Origin: Mycolicibacterium pyrenivorans | GTDB taxonomy: Bacteria > Actinomycetota > Actinomycetes > Mycobacteriales > Mycobacteriaceae | Direction: 5' to 3' | DNA: 64,000 nucleotides | Assembly: GCF_025821625.1 (NCBI RefSeq) | Contig: NZ_JACKSH010000119.1 | Span: forward strand, 62,001-126,000 | Shown: piece after piece, positions 1-9,105 of the stretch | Numbering within the stretch: position 1 is the stretch's first letter | Layout of the letters: the number at the start of each line of letters is the position of its first letter | Notes under the pieces: generated by a model | What the model was told of the DNA's origin: nothing | Database searches by the model: none | Seen by the model: only the letters and a program-made list of their open reading frames with translations | Position numbers and translations under genes: made by a program

Positions 1-1155
1 CTCCTGGACAGCGTCCGCGGACACCACGTTGTCGTGGAACGACGCGGAGACGACTGATGCGCGCGATGTTTCGGAGACGAGGAAAGTCAAGCCGTGGGGA
101 CCGTCGGGTTCGACGCCACCCGCGTAGATCGGCGGCTCGCCGGGAAGGAACGGCAATGCGTCGATCTGGGGAGGCTGACCGACCGAGCTGAAGGTCACGC
201 GAACCGGCCTCGTGGGGTCCGACGACGCCGGCGCCGCCCGGTAGGGCCGCACCGACGCCATCGTCGCGAGGGCCTGGGTGGCGACCGGCCGGGCCGACCG
301 CAGCGTCGCCCTCATCATGGCGGTGATCGCCTCGGGGCGGTGCCGGTGGTCGACGTTGAACGGTACGCCGGTGACGAAGTTGCCGTCCAGCGAATCGTCC
401 GACAGATAGCGCCTGAGGTCCACGACGACCGAGACATCCTGTGCCACGGGCACTCCGGCAGAGTCGAGTGCGCGGAGAAGCAGGCTCATGTGCACCGCGA
501 TCCACGAGGCCCCTGGCGCTGCGTGCATGGCGGCGCGTTTGGCGTCAGCGGGCACCACCGCCACCAGCGTGCGACGCGCAGGGGTCCACGCGGCGGGCGT
601 TCCGGGTGGGAGGGTGGGCCGGTGGGGCCGGTCGGCCAGCGTGGCGCGCAGCAGAGCGGGATCGCGGCCGAACGTGCGCGCCACGGCGGATCCGAGCGGG
701 AAGCGCACGGCCGGACCGATCTGCCAGGGATAGGGCTTGTCCGTCAACGCCGTCTGCAACACCGACGCGAACACTTCGTTGAACGTGCGCCCGTCACCGA
801 TCGCGTGCGACATCCTCAGGCCGAGATATCTGTCGAACCGGACGAGCGCCAAGGGGGTGCGTAGGGACGTATCGCGATCGATGCGGTCGAGCGTCTCGCC
901 GATGGTGAGCGCAGAGACGAGACCATCACCGTCGACGACGACGGCCTCGCTGGCGCTGTCGCGTTGCGCCGGTGTCCAACGCCGCCGCGCGTCGTCCCAC
1001 CCCCAGCCGATGCGGCAATGCGGGTAGCGCTCGGTGAGCAACTGGACGGCCCGCAACAGCGCCTCGCGGGAGGGCATGTCGAAGGGACCGCACAGCGCCG
1101 CCACCGAGGCGGTGGTCCACGGCAGGTCCCGGCGGGCGATCCGATGGCTACGCAT
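1..1155 (-). CDS. PapA/condensation-fold acyltransferase, 3' end outside the window
   Basis: The minus strand stays open from an ATG at 1155 to base 1, giving 385 codons without a stop, so the C-terminus lies outside the window. Residues 117-122 read HAIGDG, which fits the HxxxDG catalytic motif of the condensation-domain/PapA acyltransferase fold; a segment TFSSVGQPP lies near residue 330. Enzymes of this fold move acyl groups from carrier proteins or CoA onto hydroxyl or amino groups, for example on mycobacterial glycolipids. The ATG overlaps the last codons of the upstream glycosyltransferase, so it is the distal gene of the glycan cluster. I infer that it acylates the glycan or glycolipid made by its neighbours. 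No SD is obvious, as expected with translational coupling. A wax-ester-synthase-like enzyme is an alternative. Confidence 0.72.
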   Translation of the reverse strand, partial: MRSHRIARRDLPWTTASVAALCGPFDMPSREALLRAVQLLTERYPHCRIGWGWDDARRRWTPAQRDSASEAVVVDGDGLVSALTIGETLDRIDRDTSLRTPLALVRFDRYLGLRMSHAIGDGRTFNEVFASVLQTALTDKPYPWQIGPAVRFPLGSAVARTFGRDPALLRATLADRPHRPTLPPGTPAAWTPARRTLVAVVPADAKRAAMHAAPGASWIAVHMSLLLRALDSAGVPVAQDVSVVVDLRRYLSDDSLDGNFVTGVPFNVDHRHRPEAITAMMRATLRSARPVATQALATMASVRPYRAAPASSDPTRPVRVTFSSVGQPPQIDALPFLPGEPPIYAGGVEPDGPHGLTFLVSETSRASVVSASFHDNVVSADAVQE

Positions 1156-2038
1156 CGACGGGCTCGATCAGACGCGGTGGGGTGAACTCGCTGCGCAAGC
1201 GCTTCGCGCGCCAATAGCCCAGCAGGTACACCGAATTGATCATCACGCTGGCAGCGTTCTCCGAGGGTGTGCTCGCCAGCATGCGTTTCACGCGCTCGCT
1301 GAGCATCCCGGACAGCGAATCCCACTTGCCGAGAATCGGCGACTCCTCGGCCGCGTACAGCCACTCCAGGTATGCGGCGCTCTCGCCGTAGCGATACCAC
1401 TGCCCGGCCAGATCGCGAAGCGAGCTCCTCGGCTCCCACTCCATCAACACCCGTTGGTCGGCGGCGAGGCCGCCCAGAGAACTCTCCTGGATTCTCCAGC
1501 AGATGTCGGCGTCCGCTCCGCTGCGCATCGCGCGGAAGCCTCCGACCTCCCGGAAGACCGACGCGTTGATACCGAGGTTGGCGGTCGGGTAGTAGTCCAT
1601 CCGTCCGCGGACGCCGATATAGCTGTCCAGGCTGAACGGCTGCTGCCCCCCCGCGACCCTCGCGGCCAGCGTGGGTCCGGTCCTGGTCCGGGTTGCCGTG
1701 CAGGACAGCGCGATGCCCTCATCTGCGTGCATGGCCCGGTGGCTGTCCATCAACCCCGGCAGTGGTCGGCATCGCCCGTCGACAAACAGCAGGATGTCCG
1801 CCGTGGACGCTCTCGCGGCGAGTTCCCGAGCGTGATAGGGGCCAGCACTGGACTTCACGGACTGCACACGTGCGCCGAGTGCGCGGGCCGTCTCGGCGGT
1901 GCGGTCGGTTGACGCGTCGTCGACGACGGTCACCACGTCGACACCGCTGCACTGGGCGAGCAACGGGGACACGCACAGGTGTAGTTGATCCGCCATGTTG
2001 CGGATCGGGATGATGATTTCGATCGACTTGCCTGTCAA
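1148..2038 (-). CDS. Family 2 glycosyltransferase
   Basis: A 296-residue GT-A fold enzyme. The N-terminus has the GT2 opening (IEIIIPIRN, then VVTVVDDASTDRTAE), which binds the nucleotide sugar, and a VDGRC segment stands where the DXD motif normally lies. The C-terminal half carries the usual GT2 block with NLGINASVFREVGGF and DADICWRI. I chose the TTG at 2038 because an AGGAG sits six bases upstream and the frame starts just after the stop of the preceding gene at 2056; no ATG precedes the conserved fold. It overlaps the acyltransferase downstream. It probably adds one sugar to a lipid-linked glycan at the membrane; the donor and acceptor cannot be read from the sequence. Confidence 0.85.
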   Translation of the reverse strand: MTGKSIEIIIPIRNMADQLHLCVSPLLAQCSGVDVVTVVDDASTDRTAETARALGARVQSVKSSAGPYHARELAARASTADILLFVDGRCRPLPGLMDSHRAMHADEGIALSCTATRTRTGPTLAARVAGGQQPFSLDSYIGVRGRMDYYPTANLGINASVFREVGGFRAMRSGADADICWRIQESSLGGLAADQRVLMEWEPRSSLRDLAGQWYRYGESAAYLEWLYAAEESPILGKWDSLSGMLSERVKRMLASTPSENAASVMINSVYLLGYWRAKRLRSEFTPPRLIEPVDA

Positions 2039-2055
2039 CAGCTTCTCCTGTGCGC

Positions 2056-3768
2056 CTATTGTCTTTCGACCTTGTGGAGGAAGATCGTCACGCCGTTGTC
2101 GTCGTGGACCATCTCCCAGCGGGGGTCTTGGCGGATGCGGCTCTTGAGGTTCGGCAGCGCGTCGAGGGGCAGGATCCCGAAATACCAGGCGTAGAGCCGC
2201 ATTTGTTCGGTGAAGACGAGGTAGGTCGATGCGTCGTAGCGGCTGCCCATCGACTCGGTGAACTTCTGATAGTCCTTGTCGCTGTCGAAGTGTGATCCCA
2301 CCAGATTCGCCGCGAAGATCATCGGGTCGTCGAAGTGGTCGTTGAAGCGGGCGTATTCGACGTACTTCCACGTACTTCGCTGCGGCCATACCGGGGCCGC
2401 CACGGTGAGATAGGCGGGGAAATCCGCTTCCGCCAGCACGCTCTGTGAGGCGTCGACCTGTCCTCCCGGCATCACGTTGGCGAACCACGCGCCGAAGTAC
2501 CCCTGGGCCGAAAGTGTCGTGGCGACGACGAGCAGTGCGGAGGTGAGTGCGGACCTGAGTCGGCTGGACTGCAGCATCCCGGTCAGCACCGGCGCCAGCA
2601 CGATCGAACATCCGACCAGCGAATACAGAAAGACCCGGAAGATCGCTTCCCCGCCGTAGCTCTGGCCGCCGAGGATCAGCATCGGGCTCAGTGCCAATAC
2701 GCCGAGCCCGAAGAACGGCTGCCGTTTTCGCAGCCGCGCCAACAGCACCACCGCCGTCGACAACCAGACCGCACCGGAGAGCACCCGCACCCCCGCACTG
2801 GTGACCCGTTGGCCGATGGAACCGACCGTCGGCACGTTCGACTTGGCGTTGTCGACGATGTTGCCCGAGAACAACGTGTACTCGTCGACCTGGTCGAAGT
2901 TGTAGAGCAGGAAGCTGATCGAGATCGCGGCCAGGATAGGCAGAATCCACCAGGGTCTCATCCGCTTGGACACGACCAGCAGTCCGATCGCCAGCAGTAG
3001 CCAGAAGGGCGTCAATTGGTGACTGATGGTGGTGGCGGCATACAGCACCACGATCACCGGGACGCCGACAGGCTTCGTTCGCGACAGCCCGATCAGACAC
3101 ACAATGCCGGCGGTGAGCACCATCACCGTGGATTGAGGCGAATAGTAGTCCTGCGCTACCCAGTTCAGCGCCGCGGCGAGAAAGGACGCGGTCAGCGCCT
3201 GGAGCCGATCGAGATCCCACGCTCGAGCGGCTACAAAGACGAGGCTGACGAACACCACGTGGAACAGCGGGGTGAATCCGTGTGCGAGTGTCACGGGCGC
3301 CACGCCACTGAGGTCGGAAAGCCACGCCGTGAAGCCGAACAGTCCCGGCCAGCTGTGGTAGACGTCGATGCCGCGCGCCAGAGCGTGCTCGTGCTGGATG
3401 TAGTCGACCACTCCGAGATGCTTGTACGTCCAGGAATACATGGGGCTGTCGGTGGCGATCACCGCTGGAAGTCGTTGTACGGCGATCATCAATGCCGTGG
3501 CGACGACGGCCGCCCTGAACTCGCGGCGTCGCACCGCGGCGGCGAAAGCCAGGGCGGTCAGCACGATCGATGCGATCAACAGCGGTGACGCGGTGGCCAG
3601 CAGCCCGTACTCCGAGATGCGGGAGTTTCGCAAAGTCGTTGCCGCGTATGCGAAAGCCGCTGCCGCAGCGAGCATCAGCACCCAGGGCAGGGTGAAGCGG
3701 CGCGATTCGGCGCTGGGTTCCGCGTCGACCGCCTGGCGAGGTTCGGTCTCGATGTTCAGCGCCGTCAC
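2056..3768 (-). CDS. Polytopic membrane protein, GT-C-like glycosyltransferase or polymerase
   Basis: About 570 residues with roughly ten or more hydrophobic segments after a short charged N-terminus. Features recalling GT-C enzymes are an acidic loop after the early helices (DSPMYSWTYKHLG) and the segment WVAQDYYSPQS, a pattern common in actinobacterial GT-C proteins, followed by a soluble C-terminal tail of about 110 residues. Such proteins use polyprenyl-phosphate sugars on the outer face of the membrane or act as Wzy-like polymerases. The GTG at 3768 overlaps the stop of the upstream gene (GTGA), typical of translational coupling. Longer upstream starts in the frame would only add arginine-rich shadow sequence. 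Whether it transfers single sugars or polymerises repeat units is open. Confidence 0.72.
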   Translation of the reverse strand: MTALNIETEPRQAVDAEPSAESRRFTLPWVLMLAAAAAFAYAATTLRNSRISEYGLLATASPLLIASIVLTALAFAAAVRRREFRAAVVATALMIAVQRLPAVIATDSPMYSWTYKHLGVVDYIQHEHALARGIDVYHSWPGLFGFTAWLSDLSGVAPVTLAHGFTPLFHVVFVSLVFVAARAWDLDRLQALTASFLAAALNWVAQDYYSPQSTVMVLTAGIVCLIGLSRTKPVGVPVIVVLYAATTISHQLTPFWLLLAIGLLVVSKRMRPWWILPILAAISISFLLYNFDQVDEYTLFSGNIVDNAKSNVPTVGSIGQRVTSAGVRVLSGAVWLSTAVVLLARLRKRQPFFGLGVLALSPMLILGGQSYGGEAIFRVFLYSLVGCSIVLAPVLTGMLQSSRLRSALTSALLVVATTLSAQGYFGAWFANVMPGGQVDASQSVLAEADFPAYLTVAAPVWPQRSTWKYVEYARFNDHFDDPMIFAANLVGSHFDSDKDYQKFTESMGSRYDASTYLVFTEQMRLYAWYFGILPLDALPNLKSRIRQDPRWEMVHDDNGVTIFLHKVERQ

Positions 3769-4154
3769 AACGTTGGCCGTTCGCGTGCTCTGACCTGCAG
3801 CCCACGAATCAGGCCGCCGCCGACGGTGACGGCCGCCATGCCGAGCAGGATGGGCAGCGGCGCATAGACCCCGCACAGCAGCAGGCCGGACACGACGAGT
3901 ATGCACAGCGCCAGACCGGCCACCGGCACCAGGCCGACCGCGACGGTGGTGGGCAACCCGCTGAACCACGACATCAGCAGGCTGCCCGGTCCGACGAGGA
4001 CGAATGCACCGATGGCGAGCAGCAGCACGGCACTGGGCAGCACACCGATCGCGCCGACGAAGCCCGCCACTCCCCCACCGACCGCCAGCGTGCTCATCCG
4101 CACCGCAGGATCACCCGCCCAGAACCGGCCGACGGTGACCCGATGACGGCTCAT
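3765..4154 (-). CDS. Small hydrophobic membrane protein of the glycan cluster
   Basis: A 129-residue protein with about four predicted membrane helices and an arginine-rich C-terminus (RGLQVRARERPTL). I do not recognise a named family. It overlaps the upstream glycosyltransferase by four bases and its own stop overlaps the next start, so it is co-translated with the two enzymes. Its small size and position beside a GT-C-like protein suggest an accessory or scaffolding membrane subunit, but that is inference only. Confidence 0.7.
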   Translation of the reverse strand: MSRHRVTVGRFWAGDPAVRMSTLAVGGGVAGFVGAIGVLPSAVLLLAIGAFVLVGPGSLLMSWFSGLPTTVAVGLVPVAGLALCILVVSGLLLCGVYAPLPILLGMAAVTVGGGLIRGLQVRARERPTL

Positions 4155-5434
4155 GCAGCTCCGCTCGTCGCTGCCAATGGCGCGGTCCGAAGCGGGGTGG
4201 CCGCACGTCCGTCGATCCGGGAGCGGAGCAATGCACGCGGCCCCGCGAGTACGCCGCGACGTTCGAGCCTACTGAGCCCCTTCAGGTCGGTGGGCGCAAC
4301 GGTGGGGTCGTCGACCACCGTGATGCTGCGCAGGTGAACGATCCCAGCGCCGCCACGCCGCACGACCATGCCCAGCGTGCGCGGTCTAAGGAGCAGCTTG
4401 GTGATCCAAGCGCCGAGCCCGAGGCCGTAGTTGTAGATCTGGGTCTCGAGTTCTTCCAGACTCTTTCGATGCCGATGCCATATCAGCGCGCCAGGTTCGT
4501 AGACCAGAGTGCGCCGCGCCAGCAGCACCCTGACGAACATGTCGATGTCCTCACCCCCGCCGGTCGGCGATCCGACCCCCATGCCTTCGTCGAAGCCGCC
4601 GAGCCAACGCACCACCGACCGCCGGAACGCGATGTTGGCCCCGGTTCCGAAGCGCGCCACACGCAGCGGGAACAACGGGTCGTCCGCTGGCGGCGACGCA
4701 AGGTCGTAGACCACCGGCTGGCACTGCGACGCCCAACCGACCCGGCGGTCGAAATACGACTGGGCCGGGGTGAGCACCTCCGCGGTCGGCACCATCCCGG
4801 TCACACACACGACGTCAGCGGCACGTGAGAACCCACGTGCCAGATTCTTCAACCAGCGCCTGTCCACCAGCACGTCATCGTCGGTGAAGGCGATGAATTC
4901 GTTACGGGCGCTCTCGATTCCGACGTTGCGCGCCACTGCTAGCCCTTTGCGGGCAGCCGGAACCATCCGCACGTTCTGATCCGCGAACTCGGCCACCACG
5001 GGCGGTGTGAGGCCGCTCTCCGGCCCGTTGTCGACCACCACGATCTCGAATGCCGGATAGTCCAGCCGCACCAAGCTGTGCAACGTGTCTCGGAGCTGGT
5101 CGGGCCGGTCCTTGGTGCACAGGAGGACCGAGAACGGCGGGTACGCCACCGGCGGACCGGACGCGACAGGCGGCAGTTGCGCTGCGGCGGCGGCGAGCTC
5201 GGCGCCATCCACCAGGCCGTCCCGCACCGCGACCTGTACGAACCCCCTCGGCGCGTCGGCAGTCCAGATGAGAAAACGGGCGGTGCCGAAACGCTCGCCT
5301 CCCGACAGACGCAGCGGGCCTGCGGGTATCTCGCGATCGTCGAGTTGTCCCACCCAGACGGCGCCGGTCCAGGACAGGGCGTCATCGTCGACCTGGGTGA
5401 TCGGTTCGGCCATCGCGGCCTGCTCAGTGGGCAT
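4151..5434 (-). CDS. Family 2 glycosyltransferase with N-terminal extension
   Basis: 427 residues. The first ~115 residues form an extension of unknown role (start MPTEQAAMAEPITQ). The GT2 fold follows: FSVLLCTKDRPDQLRDTL, IVVVDNGPES, the DXD-type motif FTDDDVLVD, and a C-terminal acceptor-side block (GTGANIAFRRSVV, then GGGEDIDMFVR). The ATG at 5434 has AAGGA seven bases upstream and overlaps the end of the flippase gene by 11 bases. No transmembrane helix is evident, so it probably works at the cytosolic membrane face. It is one of four GT2 enzymes here, which suggests a repeat unit or glycolipid head group of several sugars. Confidence 0.85.
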   Translation of the reverse strand: MPTEQAAMAEPITQVDDDALSWTGAVWVGQLDDREIPAGPLRLSGGERFGTARFLIWTADAPRGFVQVAVRDGLVDGAELAAAAAQLPPVASGPPVAYPPFSVLLCTKDRPDQLRDTLHSLVRLDYPAFEIVVVDNGPESGLTPPVVAEFADQNVRMVPAARKGLAVARNVGIESARNEFIAFTDDDVLVDRRWLKNLARGFSRAADVVCVTGMVPTAEVLTPAQSYFDRRVGWASQCQPVVYDLASPPADDPLFPLRVARFGTGANIAFRRSVVRWLGGFDEGMGVGSPTGGGEDIDMFVRVLLARRTLVYEPGALIWHRHRKSLEELETQIYNYGLGLGAWITKLLLRPRTLGMVVRRGGAGIVHLRSITVVDDPTVAPTDLKGLSRLERRGVLAGPRALLRSRIDGRAATPLRTAPLAATSGAA

Positions 5435-6743
5435 GGAAATGTCCTTTCACTCGCGCGCGGGTGTAGACGAAATGCGCTGTCGCGCCGACGCTGAGGACCG
5501 TCTGAGCCAGCAGCAGGGCCAGTGCGGCCCCGAACGCTCCCTGCCTGTCGGTGAGCGTCGGCAGGGTGGCGAGCAGTGTGACCGATGCGCAGAGGTTCAG
5601 CAGCAACAGCGCCCGCATGGTGCGGCGGGATCGCTGCAGCGCCGCCCACACCATGTAGACGGTGCGTATGACGGAGCCCACACAGAGCACCGCGATGACA
5701 CCGGTGGCACCCAGCTCGCCGTACTGCGGGTTGAGCATCCGGAGGACGGTGGGCGCAGCACAGACGATGACCACAGATCCGGCGAGAGCCAACCAGAATG
5801 CCTTGACGAGAATTGATTTCGCCATGGCCTCCGCTGAGTCGGGGTCGCTGGACGCGTGCACTACGAGCGACACACCGAGCGCGGTCCCGACGAAGTCGAG
5901 CGCCTGCACGATCGACAGAGACAACGCGAACAGCGCGCCCTCACGCGGACCGCCGAACACGGTGACCAGGAACGGGGTGGCCGCCAGCATGCCCAGACTC
6001 AACGCAACGGCGAGGAACGTCCGCACGACGAAACGGTCGAATTCCCTTGTGGGTTCGCCTGTGACGACAGCCCCGTCGGCGGGCAGCCCATCGTTGGTCG
6101 CGATGATCCGGCTGATTACGGGACGCAGGATCAGCAGCACGAGCGCCGCGGAGAGCACGAAGGCCAGCTCGACACTGTGCCAAGCCACGCTGGTCGCGAA
6201 CGCGACGAGCATGCCGATCCGCAGAATGCCGACGCCGCTGTTGACGGGGAGCATCCAGCCGGCGCGCCCGATGGCGACCAGTGTGTTGTTCTGCAGCGTG
6301 AAACCGGTCAGGAGAATCGTCCCGACTGCTACCAGCACAGCGACCACAAGCGACCCGTGCACGTCGCTGACCAGCGACACGGTCGCGACAGCGGCGACGA
6401 TGCCCGCCAGTGTCGAGGCGGCCAGGTAGACGCGCTGGCCCCGGCGATACAGCGCCGGCCGCGCCGATCCCGCCGCGGGCATCATCGCCGTGTAGGCGTC
6501 ACCGATGCCCGCCGCCAGGACGAGCGCGGGCGCGGTGATCGCGGCCAGTACGGCCGTCATGACACCGAGCCGCTCCGGCGGCACCATTCGCGCCGCGACG
6601 ACCCAGAACAGCATGCCGAAGGTCGCGTTGACGACGTACGACGAGGCCAGCGACGCTGCGTCGCGGTAGAGCCGCGTGACACCGAAGCGCGCACCCGACG
6701 GCTGCATGGTGGCCCGCGGCGCGGACCCGGCGGTCACCTTCAC
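5424..6743 (-). CDS. Wzx-like polysaccharide/lipid flippase (MOP superfamily)
   Basis: 439 residues that are almost entirely hydrophobic, with an estimated 12-14 membrane helices. The N-terminal helix SLASSYVVNATFGMLFWVVAARMVPPERLG matches in character the first helices of Wzx/O-antigen flippases (spelled here only to show the NATFG and GxFWxxAARM pattern). Members of this family move undecaprenyl- or polyprenyl-linked oligosaccharides across the plasma membrane. It lies between two GT2 genes and overlaps both neighbours (four bases upstream, 11 bases downstream), so it most likely exports their product. Its presence argues for a surface-exposed rather than a cytosolic glycan. Confidence 0.78.
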   Translation of the reverse strand: MKVTAGSAPRATMQPSGARFGVTRLYRDAASLASSYVVNATFGMLFWVVAARMVPPERLGVMTAVLAAITAPALVLAAGIGDAYTAMMPAAGSARPALYRRGQRVYLAASTLAGIVAAVATVSLVSDVHGSLVVAVLVAVGTILLTGFTLQNNTLVAIGRAGWMLPVNSGVGILRIGMLVAFATSVAWHSVELAFVLSAALVLLILRPVISRIIATNDGLPADGAVVTGEPTREFDRFVVRTFLAVALSLGMLAATPFLVTVFGGPREGALFALSLSIVQALDFVGTALGVSLVVHASSDPDSAEAMAKSILVKAFWLALAGSVVIVCAAPTVLRMLNPQYGELGATGVIAVLCVGSVIRTVYMVWAALQRSRRTMRALLLLNLCASVTLLATLPTLTDRQGAFGAALALLLAQTVLSVGATAHFVYTRARVKGHFHAH

Positions 6744-7774
6744 GCCGCGCCGTCCGCCGCCGCTCGGGGTGTCCCGGACGCGGCTTCACGCTCGATGGGG
6801 AGATGGGTGACGGCGTCCGCCGTCATCGCGGCCGAACGCATCCGCGCCAACCGCGCCCTGTACGAGCACACGGTGTATCCGAGGCCAGCGCACATGAATC
6901 CGAGGATCATGACCAATCCCTGCAGCATCGGGCGGGGACGCGCCGACGTCAGCCTCCGGAGGGCGGTCAGCCCGGTGCGAAGTGCGTAGGAACGCTCGGC
7001 GGAGAGCACAGCCTTGTCGTCGAAGTTGCTCTGCATCAACGCCTTTCCGGCACCCTCCGTGTAGCATCGGGTGACGAAGAACCTCAGCGATGACCTGGAT
7101 TGCGGCACCTCATGGTCGATGACCGCGGAGGGGACGTACATCCACCGGTCTCCGCGATCAGCCATCCGCAGGCACAGGTCGGTGTCCTCCGGCTGCGATA
7201 CCGCGCCGCGCTTGCCGAAGTCGGTGCGAAACCCTCCGACGGTCCGGAACGCCGCGGTACGCACCGCCATGTTCCCCGACCACACATTGCGGACCTGGCT
7301 GGTGACGGTCGGCATCCCGGCGTAAGCGCCACCGACCGCCCAGGCGAATTCGGGAGGGAACCAGGGCGGGCGCCCGTGCGACCACACGTCCCGGTAGCGT
7401 CCGCCGGTTCCGATGACGCCGGGCTCTGCGAACGGCCGGGTGAGCTCGAACAGCCAATCGCGGTGGGCGATCTCGTCGTCGTCCAGGAAAGCCGTGAGCG
7501 GCGTCTTGACGACGTCGACCGCTCGGTTGCGCGTCGTGGACGCGCCGCGCGGACCCTCGTTGAGCACGACGGTCAGGTCCGGAAACTGCGCCGCCAGACG
7601 CGCGGCGAGCGACCAGTTGTTGTCGACGCCGACGACGACATCACCGGGCCGTAGCGTTTGGTCACGTAGCGAGTCCAGCGCAGCGCCGATCCTGTCCCAC
7701 CGCTCCTCGGTGTAGCAGGCGATCACCACGGCGACCTGCAATTCGGGTTCAGAGTTGTCGCCGTTGTCAGTCAT
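6740..7774 (-). CDS. Family 2 glycosyltransferase
   Basis: 344 residues from the ATG at 7774, chosen because AGAGGA lies about eight bases upstream; an in-frame start at 7798 would lack this. GT2 signatures are VAVVIACYTEERW, VVVGVDNNWS, the DXD-type FLDDDEIAHRDW, and the C-terminal acceptor block (WSGNMAVRTAAFRTVGGF, then QPEDTDLCLRMAD). A hydrophobic segment near residues 285-310 (GLVMILGFMCAGLGYTV) suggests a C-terminal membrane anchor. The start overlaps the end of the UDP-glucose dehydrogenase gene by eight bases, linking sugar-nucleotide supply with transfer. It could be the glucuronosyltransferase of the cluster, but the sequence does not prove donor choice. Confidence 0.85.
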   Translation of the reverse strand: MTDNGDNSEPELQVAVVIACYTEERWDRIGAALDSLRDQTLRPGDVVVGVDNNWSLAARLAAQFPDLTVVLNEGPRGASTTRNRAVDVVKTPLTAFLDDDEIAHRDWLFELTRPFAEPGVIGTGGRYRDVWSHGRPPWFPPEFAWAVGGAYAGMPTVTSQVRNVWSGNMAVRTAAFRTVGGFRTDFGKRGAVSQPEDTDLCLRMADRGDRWMYVPSAVIDHEVPQSRSSLRFFVTRCYTEGAGKALMQSNFDDKAVLSAERSYALRTGLTALRRLTSARPRPMLQGLVMILGFMCAGLGYTVCSYRARLARMRSAAMTADAVTHLPIEREAASGTPRAAADGAA

Positions 7775-9086
7775 CGAAGCGTCCTCTGCCCAGCGCACGG
7801 ACCGTCCAGCCGGCGCTCACCCAGTAGGACCGGTCCAACGCGTTGCGGGCGTCGAGCAGCCGAGGTGCCCGGACCAGCCGACCCAAGGCGGCCGGATCGA
7901 GTTGGCGATACTCGTCCCATTCGGTGGCCAGGACGATCAAATCGGCGTTGTCACACGCTTCCTCGGCCGAATCGCTGTAGGTCAGCGTCGGGAACCGGCG
8001 CCTGGCATTGCCGATCGCCTTCGGGTCGTGGACGCGAACCATCGAGCCCTTGAGGTGCATCGCGGCCGCGACGTTCAGCGCGGGCGAGTCCCGGACGTCG
8101 TCGCTGTTGGGTTTGAACGCCGCTCCGAGCACGGCGACGTTGGTGCCCAGGAAGTCACCGCCGAGCATGCGGGCAGCCAGCAAGACCACCTTGTCGCGCC
8201 TGCGCATGTTGATCTTGTCGATCTCGCGCAGGAAGCTCAGCGCGTCGGCGGCGCCCAGCTCGCCGGCGCGTGCACTGAACGCACGGATGTCCTTGGGCAG
8301 GCAGCCGCCTCCGAACCCCAGCCCGGCGTTGAGGAATTTCCGTCCGATCCGCTCGTCGTAGCCCAACGCCCGGCTAAGGGTCACCACGTCGGCGTCGACG
8401 ACCTCGCATATCTCCGCCATCGCGTTGATGAACGAGATCTTCGTTGCCAAAAACGAGTTCGCGGCCACCTTCACCATCTCAGCGGTCGCGAGATCCGTGG
8501 TGATATACGGCGTTCCGCCGTCGATGAGCCGCGCGTAGACCTCCATCAGTGCCTTCTCGGCATGCTCGGAGGTCACGCCGAACACCAGGCGGTCGGGGTC
8601 GAGGGTGTCGGCGACAGCCATGCCCTCGCGCAGGAATTCGGGATTCCACCCCACCTCGAGCCGGTGCGGACGGCGGTCACCTATGAGTTCGGCGAGACGT
8701 CGCGCGGTCCCGACCGGTACGGTCGACTTGCCGACGATCAGGCTGTCGCGGTCGGCATGTTCTGCCACCGTGGCGACCGCGGCATCGACGTACCGCATGT
8801 CGGCGGCCTCTGATCCGGATTGCTGCGGGGTGCCGACACAGATGAAGTGCACCGCTGCCCCCGGGACGGCGGCTTTCGGGTCGGACGTGAAGGTGAGCCG
8901 ACCTGAGGCGATCGCGCGGGCCAGCAGATCCTCGAAGCCCGGCTCGAAGAACGGTGACCGACCTGCGGTGAGTGCTTCGATTTTGGCTGTGTCCGTGTCG
9001 AATCCGACGACGTCATGACCTAGCTCGGCCATGCACGCTGCATGCACGGCACCAAGGTAGCCGGTGCCGACCACGTTGATCTTCAT
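7767..9086 (-). CDS. UDP-glucose 6-dehydrogenase
   Basis: 439 residues, the normal length for UDP-glucose/GDP-mannose dehydrogenases. The enzyme oxidises UDP-glucose twice with NAD+ to UDP-glucuronate. The N-terminal Rossmann motif is GTGYLG (residues 7-12), the central domain has Lys206 in EMVKVAANSF, and the catalytic cysteine is Cys262 in GFGGGCLPKD. The C-terminal UDP-binding domain begins near residue 310 (NVAVLGAAFKPNSDDVRDSP). The start at 9086 (MKINVVG) is fixed by the Rossmann fold; longer in-frame starts only add arginine-rich sequence. Lying inside a glycosyltransferase operon, it points to a product with glucuronic acid or a derivative. A GDP-mannose dehydrogenase is less likely but not excluded. 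Confidence 0.92.
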   Translation of the reverse strand: MKINVVGTGYLGAVHAACMAELGHDVVGFDTDTAKIEALTAGRSPFFEPGFEDLLARAIASGRLTFTSDPKAAVPGAAVHFICVGTPQQSGSEAADMRYVDAAVATVAEHADRDSLIVGKSTVPVGTARRLAELIGDRRPHRLEVGWNPEFLREGMAVADTLDPDRLVFGVTSEHAEKALMEVYARLIDGGTPYITTDLATAEMVKVAANSFLATKISFINAMAEICEVVDADVVTLSRALGYDERIGRKFLNAGLGFGGGCLPKDIRAFSARAGELGAADALSFLREIDKINMRRRDKVVLLAARMLGGDFLGTNVAVLGAAFKPNSDDVRDSPALNVAAAMHLKGSMVRVHDPKAIGNARRRFPTLTYSDSAEEACDNADLIVLATEWDEYRQLDPAALGRLVRAPRLLDARNALDRSYWVSAGWTVRALGRGRFDD

Positions 9087-9105
9087 GTCCGCAACCTCGA
9101 TTCCG

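Noticed and set aside
94..864. Plus-strand frame of 256 codons near the window start
   Set aside because: It lies opposite the acyltransferase frame that holds HAIGDG and runs without a stop; the plus frame is Arg/Gly-rich shadow.
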